Source: CAYRFE01 sp964423645 [NCBI: uncultured bacterium]
GTDB taxonomy: Bacteria > Macinerneyibacteriota > Macinerneyibacteria > Macinerneyibacteriales
Reading direction: 5' to 3'
Assembly (NCBI GenBank): GCA_964423645.1
Contig: CAYRFE010000001.1
Coordinates: forward strand, 62,001 to 126,000
Length of the DNA: 64,000 nt
In this document: positions 55,159 through 64,000 of the stretch, one piece after another
Layout: each line of letters begins with the position of its first letter
Position numbering within the stretch: the first letter of the stretch is position 1
Made by a program: the position numbers and the translations under genes
Notes under the pieces: model-generated
Seen by the model: the letters and a program-made list of their open reading frames with translations, nothing else
Databases searched by the model: none
Told to the model about the DNA's origin: nothing

Positions 55159-55455
55159 ATGATGATTAATAAAGTTACCGGCGCATACAAGCCCCTTCCC
55201 GGCATTCAGACGGTAAATCCCGAGAAAAAGACGGAGGAATTCTCGTCACTTTTGAAAGGGTATATTTCTGATGTCAATGATATGCAGTTCAAAGCAGATG
55301 AAAAGATCCAAAGTTTTGTTACAGGGAAGATCACAAGTGTTGATGAAGTTATGACGACGGTTCAAGAAGCCAATATGGCATTTCAGTTGTTATTGCAAAT
55401 CCGAAATAAATTAGTGGATGCGTATCAAGAAGTTATGAGAACACCTGTCGGTTGA
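55159..55455 (+). CDS. fliE: Flagellar hook-basal body protein FliE
   Basis: 98 aa, GGAGGATAGGCA upstream. EFSSLLKGYISDVNDMQFKA, VDEVMTTVQEANMAFQLLLQ and IRNKLVDAYQEVMR are the family's helices. It joins the rod to the MS ring. Confidence 0.94.
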   Translation: MMINKVTGAYKPLPGIQTVNPEKKTEEFSSLLKGYISDVNDMQFKADEKIQSFVTGKITSVDEVMTTVQEANMAFQLLLQIRNKLVDAYQEVMRTPVG

Positions 55456-55477
55456 TGCAGAAAAGGGGGACTGATGT

Positions 55478-57076
55478 ATGTATGATTTTTTGAAAAAAAT
55501 GTATGACACATGGACGGGAATGACACTCAACAGTCGTGCGACCATTATCATGGCAATAGTCGGAATGGTTGCGGCATTGATCGTTGTGACTGCTCTCGTC
55601 GGCAGACCAAATTACAAAGTGTTGTATGCCAATATTGATGAAGCGTCTGCCGCGAAAATTACTGAAGAATTACGTGCATCAAATATTCAGTATAAACTTG
55701 ATCATGGCGGGCGTACTATTCTTGTGCCTGAAGATGTGGTGTATCAGTCACGTTTGAACATAGCGGGCAAGAATATGCTCACAAAGGGTGTCGGGTATGA
55801 GATTTTTGACCGTACAAATCTCGGCATGACTGAATTTGTGCAAAAAGTGAATTATGTTCGTGCGCTTGAAGGGGAATTGGTGCGAACGATTGAGTCACTT
55901 GAAGAGGTCAACAGTGCACGCGTGCATCTTACTATCCCTGAAGATAAGCTGTTTACCGAAGATCAAACAAAACCAAAAGCATCGGTTATGCTCAATCTGA
56001 ACGGGGCGCTGAACCCGCGTGCCGTCGAAGGAATCCTTAATTTGATCGCCGGCAGCGTTGACGGATTAACTCCCAATAATGTGGTGATCGTCGATAATAT
56101 GGGTAATTATTTGGGTCGAGGAGACAGCGATGATATGTGGTCATTGAGCAATAAGCAATTATCCATAAAAAAAGAGATCGAAGATTATTTAATGAAGAAA
56201 GCACAGTCAATGATCGTGAGTGTGTTCGGATATGGAAATGCTATTTTGAAAGTTGATACGCAACTTGATTTTTCAAAGATTGAAAAAACAATGGAGCAAT
56301 TTGATCCTAAAGGGCAAGTTATTCGCAGTGAGAGTTCGACGGGAAAAGACTGTACGAATGCTGACGGATCAACCGTGACCGATGAATCCAGCACGACAAA
56401 TTATGAAATATCGAAGACCATAGAGCATTTGGTTGATAATAATCAAGGAACAATCACGAAAATGATGGTATCGGTCATCCTTAACGGAACATATACGCAA
56501 GATGATCAGGGGCAAATGCAGTATGCACCGGTTCCGGATGAGGATATCGTAAAAGTACGTAATATCGTTGCAAATGCAGTGGGATTTGATGCGGCACGCG
56601 GGGATCTCTTATCGGTAGAAAATATTGCATTCAGAAATCAGGATACCGTTACCGTTTCCCGTAAATCTTCTGTATCAAGCGCTGCAAGCGGTTTTTTGAC
56701 CGCATATTCGGGAAAGATTTTAACGATTATCATGCTTGTTATTATTTTCTTTATCATGTTCAAATCACTTAAGGCGATTATGTCGGTCATGCAGGTGCGG
56801 GCGGGCGAGGAGGCCGGCAGAATACGTATCGAACACTCGCTGAATGCCGTAGCAGAACGTGAAGCGGAGTTAAGACGGCTGGAAACAGAAATGGCAAGCA
56901 GACCGACTCGTAAAGATCGAATCCGTGAAGAAATGTTAAAAAATCCTTTAGATGAAAAAGAATTATCGCCGGATGAAATTGAGTTTATGAAAAAAATGGA
57001 TTATGTGAAGAAATTTTCTGATGAAAATGCTGATTCAGCCGCCAATATTATTAAATCGTGGTTAGCGGAGGGTTAA
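55478..57076 (+). CDS. fliF: Flagellar MS-ring protein FliF
   Basis: 532 aa. TM helix at about 20-43, ring-building motifs YKVLYANIDEASAAKI, SRLNIAGKNMLTKGVGYEIF, ARVHLTIPEDKLF, ASVMLNLNGALNPRAVEGIL, a second TM near 405-425 (ILTIIMLVIIFFIMF), and a cytoplasmic tail ending DENADSAANIIKSWLAEG, the segment that binds FliG. The family's next gene is normally fliG, but fliH starts three bases after this stop. Confidence 0.96.
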   Translation: MYDFLKKMYDTWTGMTLNSRATIIMAIVGMVAALIVVTALVGRPNYKVLYANIDEASAAKITEELRASNIQYKLDHGGRTILVPEDVVYQSRLNIAGKNMLTKGVGYEIFDRTNLGMTEFVQKVNYVRALEGELVRTIESLEEVNSARVHLTIPEDKLFTEDQTKPKASVMLNLNGALNPRAVEGILNLIAGSVDGLTPNNVVIVDNMGNYLGRGDSDDMWSLSNKQLSIKKEIEDYLMKKAQSMIVSVFGYGNAILKVDTQLDFSKIEKTMEQFDPKGQVIRSESSTGKDCTNADGSTVTDESSTTNYEISKTIEHLVDNNQGTITKMMVSVILNGTYTQDDQGQMQYAPVPDEDIVKVRNIVANAVGFDAARGDLLSVENIAFRNQDTVTVSRKSSVSSAASGFLTAYSGKILTIIMLVIIFFIMFKSLKAIMSVMQVRAGEEAGRIRIEHSLNAVAEREAELRRLETEMASRPTRKDRIREEMLKNPLDEKELSPDEIEFMKKMDYVKKFSDENADSAANIIKSWLAEG

Positions 57077-57078
57077 GT

Positions 57079-57804
57079 ATGATAATCAAACAAGGACATG
57101 CACGTGAAAACGGAGTGTTCTTGATAACGGAAAACTCATATGAGGAACATCGAAACGCTCCTTTTCAACAAGATGGTGTAATGCGTATCGACCCGGCACT
57201 CTATACACAGGGGCCAGAACAATTGGCGCATTTTCGCCAAGAAAAGAATTTGTCGCCCGAGCAAGAAGCATATGAACGGGGTTTAAACGAAGGTTATCAA
57301 AAAGGTCTGCAAGAGGAACGAGCGCGATGGACGCATGAATTTAATGAGCGTGAGCGTGATTGCCTTGAACTTGCTACTCGTTTAGAAACATGGTGCATGA
57401 ATCTTGAGCGGGATAAGCAATTATTCTTTCGTGAGACGACGTCGGGACTATTGAATACCGTAATGGCTATTGCCGAAACTATCATTGGTGAGACCGCAAA
57501 GGGCTCAGTGAAAGCAGTGGAGTTCGTGCTCGAAAAAGCATTTGAAAAAGTGCACGAAAAAACGGTGAATACAATTCGTATTCATCCCAATGATCGTGCT
57601 CGTTTGGTTGCGTATAATCCTGAGATAGTGACACGCATACAAGAAATCCCGAGTATTGAGTGGCAAGATGATCCTGCGCTTGCAGAAGGCAGTATACAGC
57701 TGGTTACTGATACCGGTCTTATTGATGCATCCATTAAAGCTCAAATGCGTGAAGTGCATGATTATATGAGCAAAATTCGGGAAAGTGAAGGCTATGACGA
57801 TTAA
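57079..57804 (+). CDS. fliH: Flagellar assembly protein FliH
   Basis: 241 aa from ATG 57079 (GGAGGG upstream). Polar N-terminus, then EQEAYERGLNEGYQKGLQEE with GxxxG-type repeats, a long helix, and C-terminal VEFVLEKAFEKVHEKTVNTI, RIHPNDRARL and GSIQLVTDTGLIDASI. It regulates the FliI export ATPase, encoded next with an 11-base overlap. Confidence 0.9.
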   Translation: MIIKQGHARENGVFLITENSYEEHRNAPFQQDGVMRIDPALYTQGPEQLAHFRQEKNLSPEQEAYERGLNEGYQKGLQEERARWTHEFNERERDCLELATRLETWCMNLERDKQLFFRETTSGLLNTVMAIAETIIGETAKGSVKAVEFVLEKAFEKVHEKTVNTIRIHPNDRARLVAYNPEIVTRIQEIPSIEWQDDPALAEGSIQLVTDTGLIDASIKAQMREVHDYMSKIRESEGYDD

Positions 57805-59128
57805 TTTTGATATAATCGCAGAAGGTATTCGCAATCTTAATACCATACAGTGCTCAGGTACAATTGAGCGTATTACCGGATTATTGGTGGAAAGCCACGG
57901 ACCGGCTGTCGTGATCGGCGAACTGTGTAAGATTTATCGTGCCGATGGCGAATCGGTATCTGCAGAAGTTGTGGGTATGCGTGGAGATGCGGTGCAACTT
58001 ATGGTCCTAGGTGATATGCTCGGTCTTGGAAGAGGGGATCGTGTGGTGGGGACCGGATCACGGCTGGGAGTCGCTGTCGGAAACGGTGTATTAGGGCGTG
58101 TGGTCAACGGGTTGGGTAATCCGATTGACGGCAAAGGAATTATCGCTGAAACATCACATTATCAAGTATATAACGACCCTCCGCATCCGTTGACTCGAGA
58201 ACGTATCCGTGAATCGGTGTCTACTGGTATACGTGCCATTGACGGATGTTTAACGATAGGAAAAGGTCAAAGAATGGGTATTTTTGCAGGTTCGGGTGTG
58301 GGAAAAAGCACGACACTGGGCATGATCGCCCGAAACACATCTGCATCAATTAATGTCATTGCATTGGTCGGCGAGCGCGGCAGAGAAGTTCGAGAGTTCA
58401 TTGAGCGAGACCTTGGAGAGGAAGCGCTCGCACGCAGTGTTGTCGTCGTGGCGACATCGGATCGACCTGCGATGGAACGTATAAAGGCGGTCTATACTGC
58501 ATTTACGATTGCAGAGTATTTTAGGGATCAGGGAATGGATGTTATGTTGATGATGGATTCAATAACACGATTTGCGATGGCCCAAAGAGAGGTCGGATTA
58601 TCTATCGGCGAACCGCCGTCTACGAAGGGATATACACCGTCTGTGTTCTCGCTCATGCCAAAACTTCTGGAGCGTGCAGGAATGTCGACGAAAGGATCAA
58701 TTACCGGACTTTTCACGATACTTGTTGAAAATGATGATATGAATGATCCGATTGGCGATACTGCGCGTGCGATTCTTGACGGTCATGTTGTTCTTACTCG
58801 TCAACTCGCAGCGCGAGGACATTATCCGCCGATTGATATTATGGAGAGTGTGTCTCGTGTCATGCCGGATGTGGTTACAGAAAAACATCGCAAAGCTGCA
58901 TCAAAATTCAAAGAGTTGATATCGGTGTATGATGAAGCGGAAGATCTCATAAATATCGGTGCATATGTAAAAGGGAGTAATCCGATGATTGACCGATCGG
59001 TAAAATATCATGCCGATATCATTTCCTTTTTGCGACAAGACATCATGGAGTCTGCACCGTTTCGTGAAACAATTGTGCGTATGGAGCAATTGTATGATCG
59101 AGTTGTCGCGGATGAGAAGGTGCTGTAG
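57794..59128 (+). CDS. fliI: Flagellar export ATPase FliI
   Basis: 444 aa from ATG 57794; a GTG at 57785 would add three residues. Walker A GIFAGSGVGKSTTLG, VALVGERGREVREFIE, Walker B VMLMMDSITRFAMAQRE, and GEPPSTKGYTPSVFSLMPKL. F1-like ATPase of the flagellar type III export apparatus. Confidence 0.97.
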   Translation: MTINFDIIAEGIRNLNTIQCSGTIERITGLLVESHGPAVVIGELCKIYRADGESVSAEVVGMRGDAVQLMVLGDMLGLGRGDRVVGTGSRLGVAVGNGVLGRVVNGLGNPIDGKGIIAETSHYQVYNDPPHPLTRERIRESVSTGIRAIDGCLTIGKGQRMGIFAGSGVGKSTTLGMIARNTSASINVIALVGERGREVREFIERDLGEEALARSVVVVATSDRPAMERIKAVYTAFTIAEYFRDQGMDVMLMMDSITRFAMAQREVGLSIGEPPSTKGYTPSVFSLMPKLLERAGMSTKGSITGLFTILVENDDMNDPIGDTARAILDGHVVLTRQLAARGHYPPIDIMESVSRVMPDVVTEKHRKAASKFKELISVYDEAEDLINIGAYVKGSNPMIDRSVKYHADIISFLRQDIMESAPFRETIVRMEQLYDRVVADEKVL

Positions 59129-59130
59129 AT

Positions 59131-59580
59131 ATGGCAAAAAAATTCATATTTCCTTATGAGCGAGTACTTGAATATACGTCACAGATGACGGATATGAAGA
59201 AAATCGAATTTGCATTGGCGCGAAAAGAATATTTATTGGCACTTCAAAAAAAAGAAGAATTGGAACGTTCGGTAGTGCTTACACGCGAAGGGAAGCGAGA
59301 TATGTTGAAAGAACGGTGTGTGCCTGACATGCTTCGAGTTTTTGATGCGTATATCGACAAATTGATTTCTGATATTGATAATCAAGAAACCGTTATACAC
59401 GAAAAAGAAGCGTTGATGGAACAAGCCCGTGTTGCGTATATTGAATGGCGAAAAAAGAAAAAAAGCCTTGAGCTTCTCAGGGAAAACGCTGTAACGTCTC
59501 ATCGAAAAGAAGTTTCTGATGAAGAACAAAAAAATAATGATGAAGCGGCGATCATGCGACACAGGAGGCGTGAACGATGA
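59131..59580 (+). CDS. fliJ: Flagellar export chaperone FliJ
   Basis: 149 aa, almost entirely charged alpha-helix (FIFPYERVLEYTSQMTDMKK, AYIDKLISDIDNQETVIHEK). Low sequence conservation is usual for FliJ; the call rests on size, helix and place after fliI. It overlaps the next gene by ATGA. Confidence 0.85.
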   Translation: MAKKFIFPYERVLEYTSQMTDMKKIEFALARKEYLLALQKKEELERSVVLTREGKRDMLKERCVPDMLRVFDAYIDKLISDIDNQETVIHEKEALMEQARVAYIEWRKKKKSLELLRENAVTSHRKEVSDEEQKNNDEAAIMRHRRRER

Positions 59581-60197
59581 AAAACGCATTATTCGGTCTA
59601 CTACTGTTGCTTTTATTTGTTACAGTAACGGCATTTATATTGCAGACATTCGGAGTACTTGATGACGTATGGTACACGTATATCAGCACAGATAGGCCAC
59701 CCACGGAATACCCCGTGCCTGACCCTAAAACGACCGCGGAATTCCTGCAAATGGAATACGGAAAACTTCTTGATGAGCGGATTGGTCTTGATAAGGAGCG
59801 AGAACAGGTTGAGATAGAAAAACGTCGTCTTGATGAGACTATACAAAAAAATGCCAAAAACCTTGCGAACATGCAAAAAATTCATACGGAAATTATTCAA
59901 AAAGAAGAAGAATTGAAAAAATTGAATATCAGTATCCAAAAAACCGAATCACAAATTCAAACGGTGAAGGATACCATGACCGACAGTTCTGCAATGGTGA
60001 CGGATGATGAACTGTTAAAGATTGTCAATATTTACAACAAAATGAATGCCAAAAAGGCGGCTACCATTCTTTCAAATATGGACGATGCTTTTTTAGTTCG
60101 GTTGTTCAGTCTTATGAAACCTGCAGTTGTGGGAAAGATCCTGACCGAATTCCCCGCACAGCGTGCTGCGGGTTTAAGTAAGCGTTTGAAGGGATAA
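59577..60197 (+). CDS. MotE-like flagellar protein (MgtE N-domain fold)
   Basis: 206 aa. N-terminal TM (ALFGLLLLLLFVTVTAFIL), a long coiled coil (about 65-135), then a small helical domain NIYNKMNAKKAATILSNMDD and LFSLMKPAVVGKILTEFPA, as in the MgtE N-domain shared with FliG and MotE. Proteins of this kind lie between fliJ and fliK in many operons; MotE is a periplasmic chaperone for MotC in rhizobia. Here it may act on stator or hook-length control. Confidence 0.8.
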   Translation: MKNALFGLLLLLLFVTVTAFILQTFGVLDDVWYTYISTDRPPTEYPVPDPKTTAEFLQMEYGKLLDERIGLDKEREQVEIEKRRLDETIQKNAKNLANMQKIHTEIIQKEEELKKLNISIQKTESQIQTVKDTMTDSSAMVTDDELLKIVNIYNKMNAKKAATILSNMDDAFLVRLFSLMKPAVVGKILTEFPAQRAAGLSKRLKG

Positions 60198-60339
60198 GTA
60201 TGAGCATGACACACTGTGTTTTGAACAATTCCAGGTGGTTTATGCGAGTATTTTCGAAAGATACGTTGATAGTAACGGTAATATTCTCACGAAACAATGA
60301 AAGTTGTGAAATATGAAAAATACGAAAGGAGGTGGAAAT
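60198..60339. other. 142-base gap inside the flagellar operon
   Basis: The only gap of this size within the operon. It has no long open frame, hairpin or clear promoter. A strong AAAGGAGGT ribosome binding site for fliK lies at its end. Confidence 0.5.
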
Positions 60340-61446
60340 ATGACAGAAAGTATAGGGTTTTTACCGACATCCGGCCAACAGGTTGCATTACTTGGTAATG
60401 AACAAACTGTATCAGCTGATAAGGGCGCATTCGGAGGCATGCTCACCAATCTTTTAGGCGTTGAAACGCAGCAAGAGGTTGATATGACGTATGAGGATTA
60501 TACTGCAGCAGCTCAGATACTCATTGATATGCTGGCATTGCTTCAACAGTTACAGGGCAACGGTCTTACACACATGGCACCTGCGGAATCACAGGAATTG
60601 CAACAGCAAATCCAACTTCTGCAGAATGTGCTCCAAAACGAATCAACACCTGAGATACAGGAAAGTGTTCCATTTCAAGCGCTTGAAGCGTTGTACACGA
60701 CGTTGGAAAGCGGTTCTGAAACGGTACAAAATACGACTGATATCGCATCACGTATCCTGCATGTGTTGGAATCTCTTAACCCGGAACAGATACGAGAGAA
60801 CGTGATGCCTTTGATCAAAAATGAGATGACATCGACCGATGCACCGTTGCAAAGTATGCCGTTGCTTCGTCCTGCTCCTGATACCGAAGGTCTGCCGAAT
60901 GATGTTCCGGTTGAGTTGACGTTGACCGAGCAAAATGCGAATGGCAGTTCGTTATCATTTTTTTCCGTGGATCGAAACGTATCATCAGCGAATGCAAATA
61001 CAACACCAGTGATTAACGAGGAAATGCCGTTGGGTGATACGGCTCAGTTGCTACCTGAAGATGTCATGATTACAAAAGTGACCGTTCGAGAGACGGTTAC
61101 CGGTATAAAAGAGATCACCATGGATTTGATACCGGAAAATCTCGGCAGAGTTCATATTGAGGTAAGTCTCGAGAATAATGCCATGCGTGCGGTAGTGAAA
61201 TGTGAAAATCCGGCAACGATGCGTTTGTTTAACGATAACGTGCAGTTATTGGAGAATGCGCTGAAAGATCATCAGATCACCGTTGATTCATTTCATTTTG
61301 CGTTCAATGACGGGAAACGCCAGCCATCGCAGCAGCATGAAGAGCCAAAACGAAAGAAAGCGCATAGTTTCGGATTCGAAGAAGTACGGAGTCTTTCGGC
61401 AGATGCTGCAGTGTCGGCTTTGCGTACCGTAGATTTACGTTTGTAA
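60340..61446 (+). CDS. fliK: Flagellar hook-length control protein FliK
   Basis: 368 aa from ATG 60340, placed by AAAGGAGGT six bases upstream; an ATG at 60313 would place that site inside the gene. Glutamine-rich, low-complexity N-terminal two thirds (hook ruler), then the conserved C-terminal domain: [59 protein letters not shown]. The end is basic ([10 protein letters not shown]). It sets hook length and switches export specificity. Confidence 0.9.
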   Translation: MTESIGFLPTSGQQVALLGNEQTVSADKGAFGGMLTNLLGVETQQEVDMTYEDYTAAAQILIDMLALLQQLQGNGLTHMAPAESQELQQQIQLLQNVLQNESTPEIQESVPFQALEALYTTLESGSETVQNTTDIASRILHVLESLNPEQIRENVMPLIKNEMTSTDAPLQSMPLLRPAPDTEGLPNDVPVELTLTEQNANGSSLSFFSVDRNVSSANANTTPVINEEMPLGDTAQLLPEDVMITKVTVRETVTGIKEITMDLIPENLGRVHIEVSLENNAMRAVVKCENPATMRLFNDNVQLLENALKDHQITVDSFHFAFNDGKRQPSQQHEEPKRKKAHSFGFEEVRSLSADAAVSALRTVDLRL

Positions 61447-61460
61447 GAAAGGAGGATGTT

Positions 61461-62102
61461 ATGAGTGATGCAAATTATATGCCTATTTCCATGGCGACGA
61501 CCTATTCTTCGGAGACTTTACGATCAACACCGAAAAAGGAATTGGGCAAAGATGATTTTTTACATCTCCTCACGCTTCAATTGTCTTCTCAGGATCCGTT
61601 GAATCCTATGAAAAACGAGGAATTTATCGCACAACTTGCACAATTTACCAGTCTGGAACAATTACAATTGGTGAATCAAAATATACAGTCTCAAACGATG
61701 TATATGCAGTCCCTTAATAACGGTTTTGCTACATCACTGATCAATAAAAAGATACGTGTTGATGCAGACGGAACCATTGGGAATGGTGAAACCCTCGAAT
61801 TAACTCCTCAACGGGCAGCTGATATCACGGTCCAAGTTTACGATTCAAACGGGACAAAAGTCGCGGATGAAAATCTCGGACTTCAGTCGGAATCATTTAA
61901 ATGGACATGGAATAAGGGTATTGATGGCCAAAAATACACGTACAAGATCGTTGCGCAAGGAACTGATAATACGGCAATTGATGTATCACAATCTCTGCTT
62001 GCCGTCGTGCAAGGTATCAAATTTACCCAAAACGGTGTAATGTTGACACTTGCCAATCGTTCGATCGCAATCGGTGAAGTTACGGAGGTGTTTGGGTCAT
62101 GA
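61461..62102 (+). CDS. flgD: Flagellar hook-capping protein FlgD
   Basis: 213 aa, AAAGGAGG upstream. [40 protein letters not shown] is the signature; the C-terminal part has the Ig/tudor-like pattern [17 protein letters not shown] and [18 protein letters not shown]. It scaffolds hook assembly. ATGA overlap with the next gene. Confidence 0.95.
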   Translation: MSDANYMPISMATTYSSETLRSTPKKELGKDDFLHLLTLQLSSQDPLNPMKNEEFIAQLAQFTSLEQLQLVNQNIQSQTMYMQSLNNGFATSLINKKIRVDADGTIGNGETLELTPQRAADITVQVYDSNGTKVADENLGLQSESFKWTWNKGIDGQKYTYKIVAQGTDNTAIDVSQSLLAVVQGIKFTQNGVMLTLANRSIAIGEVTEVFGS

Positions 62103-62461
62103 ATATGATGAATCCAATTTCCAATAGGCATGTGACAGAGATCACATTAGGGAAAAAAACTGAGCAGACGTCGGACGTCTCAAGTGATTTTAAAGCGATA
62201 TTGGAAAAAAAGCTCGAAGTATCAAAACATGCTGCGGAGCAAATTGACTACCGCAACATTCAGGGTGATGAGAGTGCAGTACAGCGCCTTGAAGGAGCAC
62301 TGGATATGTTGAGTAAAAAGGGTGTTCGTCAGTCTCTTGTGATGCTTGACGGAACCGCATTTCTCATGGATGTGTCGCAACGAAAGGTAATTACGGCAAT
62401 GCAGGCATCAGACATGAAAGAAAAAGTGTTTACTAATATTGATAGTGCAATAATTGCATAG
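62099..62461 (+). CDS. Small flagellar operon protein (TIGR02530-like)
   Basis: 120 aa. [51 protein letters not shown] and [11 protein letters not shown] match the conserved protein found between flgD and flgE in Bacillus-type, spirochaete and other operons. Role unknown; expected to act in hook assembly or FlgE export. Cytoplasmic. Confidence 0.82.
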   Translation: MNMMNPISNRHVTEITLGKKTEQTSDVSSDFKAILEKKLEVSKHAAEQIDYRNIQGDESAVQRLEGALDMLSKKGVRQSLVMLDGTAFLMDVSQRKVITAMQASDMKEKVFTNIDSAIIA

Positions 62462-62484
62462 GCCGGTCCCGAGTCGGGAGGCCT
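62460..62484 (+). promoter_or_regulatory. Hairpin in the flgE leader
   Basis: AGGCC (62460-62464) pairs with GGCCT-type sequence at 62480-62484, and the inner TCCCGA/TCGGGA makes a second 6-bp stem with one loop base. It begins at the stop codon of the small operon protein and lies 15 bases before the flgE ribosome binding site (AGGAGGTGG). It may protect the flgE message or act as a processing boundary. Confidence 0.5.
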
Positions 62485-62509
62485 GTGGGAAACCATAGGA
62501 GGTGGATTT

Positions 62510-64000
62510 ATGTTACGATCACTTTTCAGCAGTGTGTCGGGATTACGTGTGCATCAAACTCGCATGGATGTAATCGGTAATAACATTGCGAATGTCAATA
62601 CGTTGGGTTTTAAGTCAAGTCGTATGACATTTAAAGAAGCATATGCACAAACATTGCAAGGTTCAACACGCCCTATCGGTGATTTGGGAGGTGTCAATCC
62701 GTTCCAGGTTGGATTGGGTGTCGCAAGCGGGAGTATTGACACACGCTATACACAAGGAAATCTGCAATCAACAGGTAAGATTACCGATCTTGCGATTGAG
62801 GGTGAAGGATTATTCGTGGTCGGATATGGTGATGATCGTATGTATACTCGTGCGGGTAACATGCAAATCGATTCAATGGGGCGATTAGTGACACCGCTTA
62901 ACGGATTTACCTATCTCGGATTAATGGCCGATGAGAACGGTGTAGTTCCGAGTAGCGGAACATTGACCCCGATCACGTTACCGATCGGTGTGAAAGTACC
63001 GGCAAATGCAACTACTGAAATTAATTTCCGCTGTAACCTGGGTTCTGAAATGACAACAAGCGTTGCATCATTGGATGTTCCCGGAACAACAGGGATTACC
63101 GGTGTATCAGGAACCGCGCTTGACGGAGTAGGCGGCACACATACGATCACGATTACGGGCGCAAATGCAACACGCAGCGTAAATACCGGTGTGAATGCCG
63201 CTGCGATCGCACTTACCGGTATCGAACGTCTTGGCGCGGATCTCGGTGTAACCGATGTAACCGATTTCCGTGTCAATGTTGATGGGCAGGAAATTACTAT
63301 TCAAGGATTGACATTGACCTCATCGGTGAACGATTTGATCAATGCGATCAATAGTCAGACGGATGGCGTTACCGCTGAACTTGTAGCCGGTCAGATACGT
63401 ATTACTCGTGAACGAGCCGGTGTCGGGACATCGAATTATGTCACCTTATCCGATATTAACGGATGTAATATATCTGCGCGTGTATTTGGCGCAGCCACGT
63501 TCAATGTCAATAATGGTACCGCAAGCACATTGGTCGCGACGGATACATTTGTCGCCAATCATGGCGGTTATACGTATTCCAGCAACCTCAGTATTGTTTT
63601 GGATGAATTAACAGGGCTTGCAGATGAGATTACCGATCTCGGTGGCGGTGGCGTTGATATTATCGCAAACAACGGACTTTCTGCAGGTACTGCGGTGATT
63701 GACACGGCAGATACAATGCATTCTGCCAATATTGATGTGTATGATGAACAGGGAACGCGACATAATGTCGTATTCAATTTTTTCCGTTCTCCGACCGATA
63801 ACCGTTGGTTCTGGCAAGCAACTGCAGAAACTCCGGCGAGTATTCCGAACGGCAGTAACGGAGAGATCATATTTAACGGGGACGGCTCGATCGGCTCATT
63901 CTCGTATTCAGGCGGTGCGACCGCAATGGTGCTCAACCCGAATAACGGCGCAACGACGCCGGTGACGATTGAATTGAATCCGGGTGATTTCGGTCAGTTC
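62510..64000 (+). CDS. flgE: Flagellar hook protein FlgE, 5' part (runs off right edge)
   Basis: 497 codons to the window edge with no stop. AGGAGGTGG upstream. N-terminal rod/hook motif SLFSSVSGLRVHQTRMDVIG and NNIANVNTLGFKSSRMTFKE, then GNLQSTGKITDLAIEGEGLF. Residues of about 175-370 are an inserted region not in enteric FlgE, with a flagellin-IN-like segment SSVNDLINAINSQTDGV. ANIDVYDEQGTRHNVVFNFF begins the D2 domain. The window thus holds over 490 residues without the C-terminal helix, so this is a long FlgE. Confidence 0.95.
   Translation, partial: MLRSLFSSVSGLRVHQTRMDVIGNNIANVNTLGFKSSRMTFKEAYAQTLQGSTRPIGDLGGVNPFQVGLGVASGSIDTRYTQGNLQSTGKITDLAIEGEGLFVVGYGDDRMYTRAGNMQIDSMGRLVTPLNGFTYLGLMADENGVVPSSGTLTPITLPIGVKVPANATTEINFRCNLGSEMTTSVASLDVPGTTGITGVSGTALDGVGGTHTITITGANATRSVNTGVNAAAIALTGIERLGADLGVTDVTDFRVNVDGQEITIQGLTLTSSVNDLINAINSQTDGVTAELVAGQIRITRERAGVGTSNYVTLSDINGCNISARVFGAATFNVNNGTASTLVATDTFVANHGGYTYSSNLSIVLDELTGLADEITDLGGGGVDIIANNGLSAGTAVIDTADTMHSANIDVYDEQGTRHNVVFNFFRSPTDNRWFWQATAETPASIPNGSNGEIIFNGDGSIGSFSYSGGATAMVLNPNNGATTPVTIELNPGDFGQF

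Noticed and set aside
57058-57079. Search for a fliG fragment or frameshifted fliG between fliF and fliH
   Set aside because: FliF ends at 57076 and FliH begins at 57079 with its own ribosome binding site; there is no room for even a remnant.

Overview
The window is a moderately AT-rich, gene-dense stretch of bacterial chromosome. It carries core housekeeping genes (eno, coaD, rho, rpmE, prfA, prmC, hslU, queA, aroK, aroB), a chemotaxis and partner-switching signalling block, and the first part of a large flagellar operon. Many proteins have Sec signal peptides. The flagellar order flgB-flgC-fliE-fliF-fliH-fliI-fliJ-motE-like-fliK-flgD-(small operon protein)-flgE resembles spirochaetes and some other deep-branching motile phyla. 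A CheZ-like protein, a GS of about 620 residues and dispersed palindromic repeats do not settle the phylum, so I leave it open: a motile, signalling-rich bacterium, probably diderm. Promoters that can be read fit an ordinary sigma-70 pattern (TTGaca, 16-17 bp, TATAnT), and most starts have strong AGGAGG-type ribosome binding sites.

Layout. 1-6.4 kb: the 5' part of a divergent Cache-domain sensor; a secreted TldD/TldE-like pair of which only the first keeps the zinc site; a TlpA-like thioredoxin protein; a pentapeptide-repeat protein. 6.7-11.2 kb (minus): an ABC ATPase and a permease fused to an M1 peptidase. 11.4-13.9 kb: a frameshifted remnant of triosephosphate isomerase, a secreted TPR protein, repeat DNA and a decayed yqeK. 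13.9-37.2 kb: a nearly unbroken plus-strand run, rsmD-coaD-aroK-aroB-eno, then REC/GAF/HD-GYP, PP2C phosphatase, anti-sigma-type kinase, STAS, HEAT-repeat protein, cheR, cheY, cheZ-like, cheB, AMIN/TPR protein, histidine kinase, a RuvX-CoaE fusion, rho, rpmE, prfA, prmC, hslU, spoIID-like, queA. 37.3-41.2 kb: a REC/EAL protein and a large glutamine synthetase. 41.2-46.4 kb (minus): esterase, dinB, rmuC, NTF2-like protein. 46.7-49.0 kb: a DinG/XPD-type helicase with a nuclease-like N-terminus. 50.4-51.9 kb (minus): two tandem family-3 solute-binding proteins. 52.6-53.7 kb: a second TPR paralogue. 54.2-64 kb: the flagellar operon, leaving the window inside flgE.

The signalling block pairs an RsbU/RsbW/RsbV-type module with the chemotaxis adaptation and phosphate-removal enzymes (CheR, CheB, CheY, CheZ-like) and a HEAT-repeat protein, but there is no cheA, cheW or receptor gene in the window. 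The flagellar operon has no fliG between fliF and fliH although FliF keeps its C-terminal tail, and hslU has no hslV neighbour although it keeps the C-terminal tail that docks on HslV. The partners probably lie elsewhere in the genome.

The most unusual non-coding signal is a set of interspersed palindromic repeats at 6.5, 13.0, 38.9, 45.3-46.0, 49.1-50.2 and 53.7-54.1 kb. One family (called module A here) folds into three nested stems, and its copies differ by compensatory base-pair changes. A second (module B) is a chain of G/C-rich hairpins with inverted ends. Two A+B units form an exact 300-bp tandem duplication at 45.3-45.9 kb.
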